From Prorocentrum cordatum (taxonomy: Eukaryota > Sar > Dinophyceae > Prorocentrales > Prorocentraceae): a DNA stretch of 64,000 nt. The stretch covers positions 254,501 to 318,500 of the forward strand of contig CAUYUJ010012158.1 of NCBI GenBank assembly GCA_963575745.1, written 5' to 3'. Below, one piece after another: positions 10,755 to 19,375 of the stretch (the first letter of the stretch is position 1; each line of letters starts with the position of its first letter). The translations under genes and the position numbers were made by a program. Under the pieces are notes generated by a model. It saw nothing but the letters and a program-made list of their open reading frames with translations, made no database searches and had not been told where the DNA came from.

Positions 10755-12130
10755 GTCACATTCAAACCTCACACGGCGACGGACCACCCTGGGCCACGGT
10801 GGAACGCCGTCTTACTTACGACCTGCACGACAACGCCGTCATCATAGACGAGATGTGTCGGGGACCACGGACAAGGGCATTGCGCATGCTTTGCTTCCTG
10901 ACGGACCTCGACATCGTCGCAGCACTTTACTACCATCCAGCGCCGGATGCAATTCCTGCAAGCTGTGCACGCTCGCGCGTGCTGATGGACAAGTCCAAAT
11001 GTTTCCCACGACGCCACAGCGTCTATCCGACCACCCGCTGGAAACGACCATGCACCGCCACTCGCAACCTCGCTACATGCAACCTTACCAAGAAAGAAGT
11101 TGCGGCCGAACCTCGAGCACAGGATGCGCTTCGTAAAGATTACGAACGCATGAAAAAGAAGCGAACGTGGATGCTCGATGCGGTTATGGTACGTGACGAT
11201 GCTGTACGCAACGCCTATACGGAATCCAATATTGTCCACTTCGCGAACATCCCGGGGCCTTTTTCTGTCAAACATGCCGGACTACATCTTGAATTCCAGA
11301 TGTGCAAGGAGCGCGTCGCGGTCCAGGGCGACAGCGTGAAAGACGAGAGTGGTCTGGCCGCCGCGTTCGCCGACGCCGTTTCCAGCGCCTCCCTCATCGA
11401 GGCCTCCGAGCTCTGCGATGCCACGGCATTGTTGCCGGGCAGCGGCGGTGAACAGAGTGAGGCCCCGGGCGCGTGCACTCAGGCCCTGCTCTGCGGTGAC
11501 GGTCGCATTGACCCAGTGGACACGTGGATTATTTTACCTACGTGGAGACAACCCCTTTCTTGGGCACAATGCAAGAATCCGGCATGCTGGTTGCGCCTGG
11601 CTTTGCGCGGGCGCCCACTAGCCGGTGTCTTCTGGGAACGTCGCTGTCGTGCCAGCCTTGAGTCGGCGGGCTTTCACCCCGTGCCTGGTTGGGAATATGT
11701 CTGGGAACGCGACGAGCTGAATCTCATCCTGTCCGTCTATGTTGACGACTTTAATGACCGGGCCCCGTGGCGACCTCAAATTAGGATGGGGCCTTATACG
11801 GCACAGTGGTATCGAACTTGACCCGCCCACGCAGTGCGACCATTACCTGTGGCGGCCCAGGGCGCCTGGCAGGTGCCGCAGGACGTCTTCGACACGCGCG
11901 CAACTACGATCCGACCCGCGCTCCCTGAGCATGACCACAAGCAAGGCACTTCGGCGTCCAACGTGCGCGGGGTCCGACACGACGTGCCTGGCTTTATTGA
12001 CCAGTGCATCAAGCGATATTTGGAATTTGTCTCCAAGTTGTCCGGGGCGCCGGGATCCCGCCGAAAACGGCCATCATCGCCCAGGCCTCGTGCGACCAGG
12101 CCTCGATCTAATGCGCCGGTTGGCTAACCC
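10755..12130 (+). pseudogene. Copia reverse transcriptase relic (RVT_2 type)
   Basis: The frame at 10679-11821 shows, in order, a variant of the conserved VVFQGNNVKDE block (RVAVQGDSVKDESGLAA), EQSEAPGACTQ (motif A, with the catalytic Asp changed to Glu), LRLALRGRPLAGVFWE (the copia L-x-K-A-L-Y-G-L-x-Q-A block) and the intact YVDDF box near 11740. After frame changes at about 11820 and about 11950, KRYLEF and neighbouring residues continue the thumb. The match to copia RT is clear, but the copy is frameshifted and lacks a motif A Asp. Confidence 0.75.
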
Positions 12131-12289
12131 GCATCTCGATCCTGCGCGTCGGCTGCAAAACCCACGCACGACGCCCCTGGCGTTGCCTGCGACGCCCTCC
12201 CACGCGCCAACACCCCTGGCAAAGAGGATATTTCATTTACCGACACGGACTATGAGGACGCCGGCGTCCTCGGCCCAGACGCCGCCAGC

Positions 12290-13143
12290 TTTCTCATGAA
12301 GACCTTGTATCTTGCCCGACGCTGCAGATCTGATATTATGCACCCTGTTCGCATGCTCGCACGGGAGATTTCGAAGTGGAACTACGCTTGTGACAAGCGG
12401 TTACGTCGCTTGGTATGTTACTTCAAGTCAACGCGCCTCCTTGCCCACACGGATGGATTGCTGATGCGTCGGCTCGTATTTCGATCGTGTTTTTCATTGA
12501 TGCTTCGTTTAAGGACTGCGTTGACACGTCGCGCTTGTGGCGTCTTTGTCGCGCTGGTGGGGCCGAACGCGTTCTTCCCTCTGAACTCTGCATGTCAGAA
12601 GCAGGCCGTGGTCTCCCACTCCGCCAAATCGTGGCACTTGACGCGGCTCTACGTACAGAGGGTCTGCCTTCCTTTGTCATTATGGGAGGCGGTGGCACGC
12701 GACGCATCCAGCGACGCCCTCTGGCGGCCAAGAAGAAGCGTCGCAAACCACCGCCACGACGGGCTTCGCCCACGCGCGCTTCTTCTTCCCGCACTCGGAC
12801 ATCGGCACGAGCTCCACCACCATCGCCACCATCATCCGACAACATCATGTATGATGACATCGTGCTACATGCTCCTCGTTCTCCACCCACTACGACGCCA
12901 CCCCCGGTGGTCAATCTTATTGCGACAGAGGGAAACGAGGTTGTCATCACGATCGTACACAAGGGACGGACACCAGCGCTCCGCCATCTACACCGTGCAC
13001 ATCGTATCAACTTAGATAGGACTACGGACACATGTCAGCAGGAACACATACAATTAGATCACGTGGGCACAAGGTTGCCGACATGAAAACCAAACAGTTT
13101 GATCCTAAGAAGGCTCTCCTCTGGCAAGAGTTATTAGAGTTGT
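12290..13143 (+). pseudogene. Copia RNase H and C-terminal tail relic
   Basis: MKTLYLARRCRSDIMHPV and CDKRLRRLVCYFKST at 12296-12431 match the start of the copia RNase H region. After a frame change, RRACGVFVALVGPNAFFPL and QKQAVVSHSA match the copia S-x-S-G-x-F...K-K-Q-x-x-V-x-x-S-x-x-E core, with the Glu-bearing part out of frame. The element ends with ADMKTKQFDPKKALLWQELL (about 13078-13143), equivalent to the A-D-x-x-T-K tail, then a TAA. Low-complexity Pro/Ala/His codons at 12750-12900 look like an expansion. Confidence 0.7.
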
Positions 13144-13149
13144 AACTCA

Positions 13150-14390
13150 AGCTTCCCGCTGCTGCGAAGACCGCGAAGACGCCGGATATCGCCGAGAACG
13201 CCAGCTAAACGGCTCTCGTGGCCAACGGCGTCTCTGTCGCGACCGTCCTTCGCGCGCGTGTGCATGTTGCCCGATCCAGGAGGACCTATCAGGTGCGTCA
13301 CGCTGACGCATGGTTGGTCTTCCAGCCGTTCATCGACAAGATCAAACTGCAGGCGCGGTCAGAGCGAGTGAGGTGGCTGGGGTGCTCGATCGAGCGCTCG
13401 ATGTCAACGCCGACTACATCGAGGAACTTGCCGCATGGTCTCGTGGCCACGCTGATTTGCAGCTGGATGCGCCGCCGGATCCTCCTTCGGCGGCGCCCGG
13501 CGCCCCCCCCACTGCATCCGCGCCCGCGCCGCCGCCTCCGCCTACGCGCCCGCCGCCGCCAGTGGCTGCTACTGCTACGAGTGCGACATCCAAGCGGGCC
13601 ACCACCACAGCCGCCTGCCCCCCCTGCGTCGGTGGCAACACCCGCGCCCCTACCAGCGCCGCCGCCGCCACCTCCTGTTACCGCTCCGACGGGGCCGCCT
13701 ATGCCACTGCGACTTCCGCCGCCGGTTCCGGCCGTGGACGTTTGCGCGTCGGAGGCAACCCCCGCAGGTGCACGCGCGGTCCGCGGAGCCCGCGAATGTC
13801 AAGGTCGCGGGCGCGTGCGATTGTTGCGCCAGTTCGCAGCGCGAGGCCGTGGACACGCTGGAAGACGATGACCACATCGCACCGAGAGAGTGCGCCATCC
13901 GCGAGAGGATGCCTGACCCTTCCCCTTGGCCCCCCCCCTTCTGCGCGGACACGGTCGATTCAAATTGCCCCAGGATATCGCAGAGTACGCGCGCAGTCTT
14001 CGTCGCGACGACTGCGTCATCAAGCGCGCCCCCGATTTGCACAGCAGCCGCTGTTTTCCCGGCCATGCTTGGGTTATTCTTTGCAATGCGAATGCCAAAC
14101 AGTTGGGGCCTTCCCTCCTCGCTGGCCCGCGCTACTCTGGTCGCAGCCCGGGGGCGCCGACGCACTTCGGTAAATCTACCTCGGCAGCCCTCCGATGCGA
14201 AGACAGCGGCGCGGACGGTTTGAATCAGTTCGTGGGCCGCCGTGTCAACATGTGGCCACGTGGCGATGTCGAACGATGGGCTGCGGAAGTCCGCTCCAGA
14301 TCCTTCGGCGCTATCGCGTCGGAGGTGCTCGCGCGGAGCATCGGCGGCCCCTGCGCGGCCGCGGGCCGCGCCCACATGCGCCAGGCGAGG
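13150..14390 (+). other. Open but unrecognised sequence; Pro/Ala-rich core
   Basis: Several overlapping frames are open on both strands. The plus frame at 13310 reads IEELAAWSRGHADLQLDAPP and then a Pro/Ala-rich stretch (13480-13680). No catalytic motif or repeat partner was recognised. It may be the 5' part of the broken gene that holds the KptA-like domain. Confidence 0.35.
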
Positions 14391-14396
14391 GGTCTT

Positions 14397-14925
14397 GGTC
14401 AGCCGTGACGGAGTGCTCGCGAGCATTGCGCGATCGCTGTCCTTCGCTCTCTCCAACTTCATATCGATGGCGAGAAGGCCCGCTTCCAGGTCTTTGTCCG
14501 CCGCCCTGATCCATGTGCTCTTTCTCCGACTTTGCGCGGGGCCAGGCGCTGGCCATTCGGGCCGTTGGCGGACGCAGCGCCGTGCACGACATGAGCAAGC
14601 CCTGGGCCGTGGGATGGAGACGCCTGCCATGGACGGATGTTAATTACCTGCATGATTCTACTGCCCGAGATGCATGGACGGGCATCCGCAAGGCCGGTAT
14701 CATCCCAGGTCATGGCGCCGAACGCCAGACACGCAAGAAGACGTGCTCTTTCGTCATCGGAGACGCGCAGGACCCGCGCGCCATGGCCCCGGGCTACAAG
14801 TTCGAGCGCAAGAGAAAAACAGGTCGATGCGCTTATTGACACGCACGCAATGTCCGCGGCAGGCTATGAGGTCTGGCCTGGCAAGCAGGGTGCCGTCATG
14901 CGCCCCCAGACTATTCCTCCGATGG
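14397..14925 (+). pseudogene. KptA/Tpt1-like RNA 2'-phosphotransferase domain, frameshifted
   Basis: KptA/Tpt1 enzymes remove a splice-junction 2'-phosphate from RNA using NAD+. Pieces in three frames follow the order of the family: DGEKARFQVFV (14463-14495; family K-x-R-F), ALAIRAVGGRSA (family I-R-A-x-Q-G-H-S), YLHDSTARDAWTGIRKAGI (family Y-H-G-T...I...G-L), TCSFVIGDAQDPRAM, and, after a one-base shift near 14825, ALIDTHAMSAAGYEVWPGK and GAVM. The signature Q-G-H is G-G-R and the H-G-T is H-D-S, so catalytic residues are lost. The call rests on several blocks in the right order and spacing. Confidence 0.5.
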
Positions 14926-15081
14926 CCACTCTGGCCATCCGGTTGGTCGGGTCGTCCTCTTTTCCCAGGCCCCAACGGGCCATGGATCTATCCTTCTTTG
15001 GCCCGGCTTCCTGCGCCGAGCAGTCAATGCGAGGTCTGCGAGATTGTGCCGGTGGTGACACCTGCAGCAGATCGGCTGAGA

Positions 15082-15927
15082 ATGCGCACGTGCGCGCCGC
15101 CTCCGCGGCCTACGCCTCGTGGTTCGGTGGCCGCTGCGGTTGCACTAAGTTCTTCCTCTGGTGCTGCATCATGCATGTCTGAGTCGCGTGTGCAGTCTGA
15201 GGCTGCTGATGACTTGCGCGACGTCTTCCTTTTGGAAACGTTCCTGTCTGTCTCGGCGCCGGTGGACACACTTGCACCGACATCGGCTAACCAGGGCATC
15301 CAGGAGACGCAGGAGTGCATCGATTGGTGGAAGATCATGGAGAATTGCAAGAAGCAGCACTTGGAACCTCACGTCCAGGCTCTTCCTCCGGGCACATGGG
15401 ATCGCACCCCGCGATGCGGGGGCATCCGTTACGGTGATTTCATCGAGTCGCGTCTGCACGGTTCCGCTCGGTGCCGAGCTGTTGATCACGTGTGCCTTGC
15501 TCACGAGGAAGTGTCAGTCATCTTGGCCAAAGAGGAGATCTTTGGACCCATCGTCGTCGTCGACCACAGCGGAACCTGCGTCAGCGTGCACATCCCATGT
15601 CGTGGTTGCGGCCCATTTGTGGTCAACATTTGGTATTGCGACCAGGGCAACGGCCGATGCGGCTGTCCCTCCGCGGGCCTAATTCGCGCCGGCATGCCGC
15701 CGGCTTTCTTTGACCACTTCGGCATTTATGACCTCGACGAACACTTGGGTCTCCCTGGCGGTGACATCGTTGTCGGGAAGTCGGCGGGAACACCTGCGCC
15801 CAAAAGCGACGACAGTCGCGCCGTCAGGAACGATGAAACGATGGTCCTGACCACGATCCAAGTCATTGAAGACTCAGGCACTGTCTTCGCCACTTTGTCC
15901 GATGACACTCTTCGGAGCATTCGTTAG
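15082..15927 (+). CDS. Hypothetical protein, 281 codons
   Basis: This is an uninterrupted frame from ATG 15082 to TAG 15925-15927. The open frame extends further upstream, so the start is uncertain. The protein has an acidic, Ser/Ala-rich N-terminus, then CIDWWKIMENCKKQH, EEVSVILAKEEIFGPIVVV, and a Cys-rich block (IPCRGCGPF, YCDQGNGRCGC) that could bind metal. It ends DDTLRSIR. Composition is less biased than in the flanks, which favours real coding. No family was recognised. It lies just downstream of the KptA-like relic in the same orientation and could be the 3' part of the same gene or of an unrecognised element. Confidence 0.35.
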   Translation: MRTCAPPPRPTPRGSVAAAVALSSSSGAASCMSESRVQSEAADDLRDVFLLETFLSVSAPVDTLAPTSANQGIQETQECIDWWKIMENCKKQHLEPHVQALPPGTWDRTPRCGGIRYGDFIESRLHGSARCRAVDHVCLAHEEVSVILAKEEIFGPIVVVDHSGTCVSVHIPCRGCGPFVVNIWYCDQGNGRCGCPSAGLIRAGMPPAFFDHFGIYDLDEHLGLPGGDIVVGKSAGTPAPKSDDSRAVRNDETMVLTTIQVIEDSGTVFATLSDDTLRSIR

Positions 15928-16166
15928 CCTGGCGGGGGCGTCGAGGGCATCCCACTGTTGGTCACCCCGCTCTGCGAGGTGGAACATGCATGTACTGCGA
16001 CGTACGCGGACAACACTTGCCGGTGCAGCAGCCACCTCGATATCAAGTTCCGATCCGACACCGCCTCGAGTTGGTGCCACATGTCCTTCGACCCGTTCAG
16101 CCCGTGGGCCAAACCGTTACCCGTTTGTTACCCGTTGCTTGTGGTCACAATCGCTTAATTTCTACA

Positions 16167-16524
16167 ATGCTGGCGGATGTGAATTGGAACGATGATGACG
16201 ATTTTGTGTTCTCCCGCTGGATCCCGCGCCTCTTTGCCCTTATCCAGAACGACGCCACGCAGCGCCTCGTGGAAACGACGGCGTCAGACATCCTTAACAA
16301 CCATCCTGCCCTGGAGCCCTTGCTCGATCTCTGGGAGAAGAACGCGCTGTGCGATCCGAAGTACAATGGCGTTGTGCACGACCAGATGAAAGACAATATC
16401 AACCTCAGGGCTGACGCCATCCCGCCGCCCATCGACGCCCCTGGCCCCGCTGCCGACCTCGGTGGCTCAGCGTCCGCCGTTGCTCCAACCCAGGAACAAC
16501 TATTGCGCGCCTTGCGTTCCGACT
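16167..16524 (+). pseudogene. 5' part of an ORF split by a retrocopy insertion
   Basis: From ATG 16167 the frame reads MLADVNWNDDDDFVFSRW, an aromatic and acidic N-terminal region, then DILNNHPALEPLLDLWEK, a Pro-rich linker, and QEQLLRALRSD up to the insertion. The interrupted frame resumes beyond the retrocopy at 18140 (VRSDYDDGLQGGERVARD). The present fusion reads in frame into the inserted SL. No family was recognised. Confidence 0.4.
16513..16524 (+). repeat. Target-site duplication, left copy (retrocopy)
   Basis: TGCGTTCCGACT directly precedes the inserted spliced leader. It matches TGCGCTCCGACT at 18140-18151 with one mismatch. Confidence 0.75.
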
Positions 16525-16546
16525 CCCGTAGCCATTTTGGCTCAAG
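16525..16546 (+). other. Dinoflagellate spliced-leader sequence in DNA
   Basis: CCGTAGCC, ATTTTGG and CTCAAG occur contiguously at 16526-16546, identical to positions 2-22 of the conserved leader that is trans-spliced onto dinoflagellate mRNAs. The first base is C rather than the usual A, G or T. It is not next to a donor GT, so it is not an SL gene but a leader copied from an mRNA. Confidence 0.9.
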
Positions 16547-16610
16547 CCATTGGGCAGGAGTCGGCGGCGGCTGGCCTCCCCGCGGGAGGCCCTCGGCTCC
16601 GCCGCGCGCG

Positions 16611-18299
16611 ATGGAGGCCACGCTGGCGAGCTGCCCGGCGGCAGCAGCGGCGGCTTTCGGGGCGATCTCGGCGGCGTTGGAGTCGGGCCTCGCGGGCAAG
16701 GCCCTGCGCTCGGCGGTCGCTGCTGCTGCGCGAGGCGCAGCTTCCGCGGCGGGGGCTTCCCAGCAGGATGCTGGAGCTCAGCAAGCGGACGGGCTCTCAC
16801 ACATCGTCCTCTTGGAGCGCGCGTTTGGCGTCATCAAGAGGTCGTTGGGCGTCGAGGCCACGCCGTCGCTCGCTGCGGCGAAGCGCGCCCTGCGAGACCG
16901 TGGAGGCGCGGCGCTGGCGTCGCGGCTTGGGCGTTTCAGCAAGCTGCGGAACGCCAAGGCGCATTTGGACGTGGTGCTCGACAGCGATCTGCAGTCGTTC
17001 TTTGAGTGCCATGTGGACCGCGACGGCGCGCAGGGCGGCGCCCCCAGCGTCGAGCGCGGACATGCGGCTGAGCATTTCGACATCGGCTACGCGAGCGCCG
17101 ACGCGCTGAGCACCGTGGGCGGGGGCCTGCAGGGGATCATCGGGGACATGATGGGCGACCTGAAGGCGCTGCAGTACACGGTCAGGGCGGACATCATGCA
17201 ACTCGGTGGCGCAGTCGTGCCGACAGGCGATGAGATCGAGAAGGAGGTGCGAGTCAGCTGCGAGGACACGGAGTCCGAGGGCATCGTCAAACCGATCTTG
17301 ATGAAGGATGGTGGCAATACGATCGAGAAGGCGGCGCAGGCCAGCTCCGAGGACAAGCAGAAAGACTTCGAGAGCATCGTCAACCCGATCCTGATGATGG
17401 ACGGCGGCAATGAGATCGAGACGATGGTGCAGGCCAGCTCCGTGGGGGAGGAGTTCGAGAGCATCGTCAAGCAGAATGGGCTTGAGAGCATCGTCAAACT
17501 GATCTTGATGAAGGGTGGTGACAAGCAGATCGGTACGGCGGTGCATGCCAGCTCCGAGGACAAGCAGAAGGAGTTCGAGAGCGTCGTCAACCCGATCCCG
17601 AGGAAGAGCGGTTGCATGGAGATCGGGACGGCGGTGCAGGCCAGCTCCGTGGACAAGCGGAAGGAGCTCGAGAGCATCGTCAACCCGATCCTGATGAAGG
17701 ACGGAGGCAAAGAGATCCACACGGCGGCGCAGGCTAGCCTCGAGGACATGCAGAAGGAGGTAGAGAGCATCGCCAACCCAGTCCTGATGAAGGATGGTGG
17801 CAAGCGGGCGGAGCTGGAGGGCATCGCCAAACCCATCTTCAGGAGTGAGTTTTCCCTTGGGGCAGTTTTGGAGGGCGGCGCAGCAGCTACCTTCGAGGAG
17901 CGGGTGCTGACTCTCATGGCGGAGAAGGGCGTGACGCGCAGTGTGGCGACGCTCATCGCGGAGGCCATGGCTGAGGTCGACGCCCGCAAGGCGCGCCGTG
18001 CTCGGGGGCGGCCTGTCGCTCATCCTCGGCGCTCCCCTCCTCCCTCCTCCTGGCCAGCGCTGGAGACGGCGTGGCGAGGCTCGTCGGAGGGTTGCGTGGG
18101 GTGGACAGGTTCGGCCAACGGTGGCCGAACAAAAAAAAGTGCGCTCCGACTACGACGACGGTCTGCAGGGCGGCGAGCGAGTAGCGCGGGACAAGGAGCT
18201 CCGCGCCACAGCGGACCGGCCTTTGACGGAGCATCAGGGCACGGCCTCAGCACACCATGCTCGCGATCAGATCTCGGCGGGGGATCTCCGATCCGATGA
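16611..18299 (+). CDS. Hypothetical protein with HSP70-tail-like repeats (retrogene)
   Basis: The ATG is 64 nt after the SL, a normal distance for a dinoflagellate mRNA. Residues 1-75 are Ala-rich. A helical block follows, including IVLLERAFGVIKRSLG, LASRLGRFSKLRNAKAH and FFECHVD (about 65-140). Near residue 170 is LQGIIGDMMGDLKALQ, and from about 205 to 410 come seven related units. The tail TFEERVLTLMAEKGVTRSVA looks like a small helical domain. The frame has no stop before the A-tail and runs into target DNA, ending at 18299, so the original stop is lost or lies in another frame. Upstream the frame is also open to 16167, giving a possible 710-residue fusion. The conserved open frame suggests recent origin. 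Whether it is expressed is unknown. Confidence 0.5.
   Translation: MEATLASCPAAAAAAFGAISAALESGLAGKALRSAVAAAARGAASAAGASQQDAGAQQADGLSHIVLLERAFGVIKRSLGVEATPSLAAAKRALRDRGGAALASRLGRFSKLRNAKAHLDVVLDSDLQSFFECHVDRDGAQGGAPSVERGHAAEHFDIGYASADALSTVGGGLQGIIGDMMGDLKALQYTVRADIMQLGGAVVPTGDEIEKEVRVSCEDTESEGIVKPILMKDGGNTIEKAAQASSEDKQKDFESIVNPILMMDGGNEIETMVQASSVGEEFESIVKQNGLESIVKLILMKGGDKQIGTAVHASSEDKQKEFESVVNPIPRKSGCMEIGTAVQASSVDKRKELESIVNPILMKDGGKEIHTAAQASLEDMQKEVESIANPVLMKDGGKRAELEGIAKPIFRSEFSLGAVLEGGAAATFEERVLTLMAEKGVTRSVATLIAEAMAEVDARKARRARGRPVAHPRRSPPPSSWPALETAWRGSSEGCVGWTGSANGGRTKKSALRLRRRSAGRRASSAGQGAPRHSGPAFDGASGHGLSTPCSRSDLGGGSPIR
17230..17850 (+). repeat. ~93-bp coding repeats (about seven units of ~31 residues)
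   Basis: Units have the consensus SSEDKQKEFESIVNPILMK followed by DGG, an I-x-T-A-V-Q stretch, then A. The core K-Q-K-E-(L/F)-E-x-I-x-N-P-I is the pattern at the end of HSP70 proteins, after the substrate-binding lid. Seven NPI/KPI-type centres are seen: KPILMK, NPILMM, KLILMK, NPIPRK, NPILMK, NPVLMK and KPIFRS. The third unit is interrupted by a short extra copy. No HSP70 ATPase domain accompanies them. Confidence 0.7.
18140..18151 (+). repeat. Target-site duplication, right copy (retrocopy)
   Basis: TGCGCTCCGACT lies one base after the A8 tail and is the partner of 16513-16524. Confidence 0.75.
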
Positions 18300-18625
18300 C
18301 CGACAAGGGGTTGGAATCTCTGGCCGACGATCTGGCCCCCATCGCGCCCACCTCGTTCCGGATCGTGCTGTCCATGATCTGGGTCGGTCGTTGAGCGCCG
18401 GTGGCGACGCCCGCAATCGCGTTCAGGTGTTGGTCCAATCTGGAGATGCCGATTTGCAGACCGCGCGACGTCATTGTTCGAGCTTCTACCGAGATCTCCC
18501 CAGCAATGGCCGCGATGACATCTGCCGCGCATGCGCTGAGTCACAACAAGAGCATGGGGGGCCGGCGCCGTTCAGATACAGTTCCCGGCGGATGTGCGCG
18601 CGTGGGTGCGTATTTCAATGAATGA
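18152..18625 (+). pseudogene. 3' part of the split target ORF, disrupted
   Basis: The frame resumed after the TSD is open, but a different plus frame looks more protein-like: TMLAIRSRRGISDPM, GLESLADDLAPIAPTSF, one stop at about 18394, then ATPAIAFRCWSNLEMPIC and ASTEISPAMAAMTSAAHAL to the stop at 18625. The mixture of frames suggests decay after the insertion. No family was recognised, and minus-strand coding is not excluded. Confidence 0.25.
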
Positions 18626-19375
18626 GAACATCGTTCGACAGCTCGTGCGAGCTCACGTTCAGCTTCGCATTCAGGGCGCGCGCTCCGACACCGCCTTGCG
18701 GCAAGATTCCTTTCGCCGATTGGCTGCCAAAGCGGAGAAACGCTACTGCGGGCGGCTGGGCGCGGGTTGCCCGCCCTCCAGTGCATGCCGAATCGGCGGG
18801 GAAGAGGGCGCTGATAAGGATGGTATTGTTCTTGATCACCCATGTCCCGACATCGCGGCGCGTTTTGAGAAATATCCGATATTCTATGACCAAATGATTG
18901 AAGCCGGGAGACTGAAGAACGAACGGCCTCTCACACTCGATGATATGCGCGACGGCGTGCAATGCCATCGTGACAGTGCGAGTTCTGGCTGCGCGCGCCG
19001 ACGGGCGCGCGCTCCTGGCGCGCTCAGCCGCGGCGATCGCATTTACCGCGGGCCTTTCGCGCCCTCAGCTCCCTCTGGGAGAGGTCAATGTCTGATGGGC
19101 CGGGCTGAGGAGGCCCGGGCGAAAAATGCCCCCCCCAAGTGTAATCCGAACAGGAACAAAGCCGAAATCCAGCTGACCCCACCCGTACTCTTGCACATCT
19201 TTGCTCCTTGGTTTTTCCCAACCAACCTGTGTTGTTGGGTCCTCGTTTTGAAGAGACGGTCCCCGCGTTCCTTCCTCCTTCCTCCTTCCTCCTTCCTTCC
19301 TTCCTTCCTCCTCCTCCTCCCCCCTTCCTCCTCCTCCCTTTCCTCCCCCCTCCTCCCCCTCCCACGCCCATTCTG
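18626..19375. other. No recognisable gene; pyrimidine-rich at the right end
   Basis: Frames are open on both strands without identifiable motifs. From 19260 the sequence becomes CTTCCTCC-type low complexity leading into the minisatellite. Confidence 0.5.

Larger units (their letters stand above)
1..13143 (+). mobile_element. Degenerate, interrupted Ty1/copia LTR-type retrotransposon
   Basis: The order of relics (gag-like, aspartic protease, integrase, reverse transcriptase, RNase H) is that of Ty1/copia elements. The individual motifs resemble copia-like elements common in dinoflagellates. The reading frame changes many times and several catalytic residues are replaced, so the copy is dead. 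Roughly 4.0-8.4 kb between protease and integrase is unrelated repeat DNA, probably inserted later. I could not find paired LTRs. The left end may lie outside the window, and the right end is taken as the stop after the RNase H tail. Confidence 0.75.
16525..18138 (+). mobile_element. SL-bearing, A-tailed mRNA retrocopy
   Basis: The insert starts with the dinoflagellate spliced leader (16525-16546), continues with a 64-nt leader, a long ORF from ATG 16611, and ends in eight A residues (18131-18138). It is flanked by a 12-bp near-identical direct repeat. All four hallmarks of target-primed integration of a mature trans-spliced mRNA are present. The absence of introns follows from this origin. 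The insertion is old enough for one TSD mismatch. Confidence 0.8.

Noticed and set aside
1-13143. Search for paired LTRs of the copia element
   Set aside because: No convincing direct repeat was seen between the sequence after 13143 and the left end. The left end may be outside the window or decayed.
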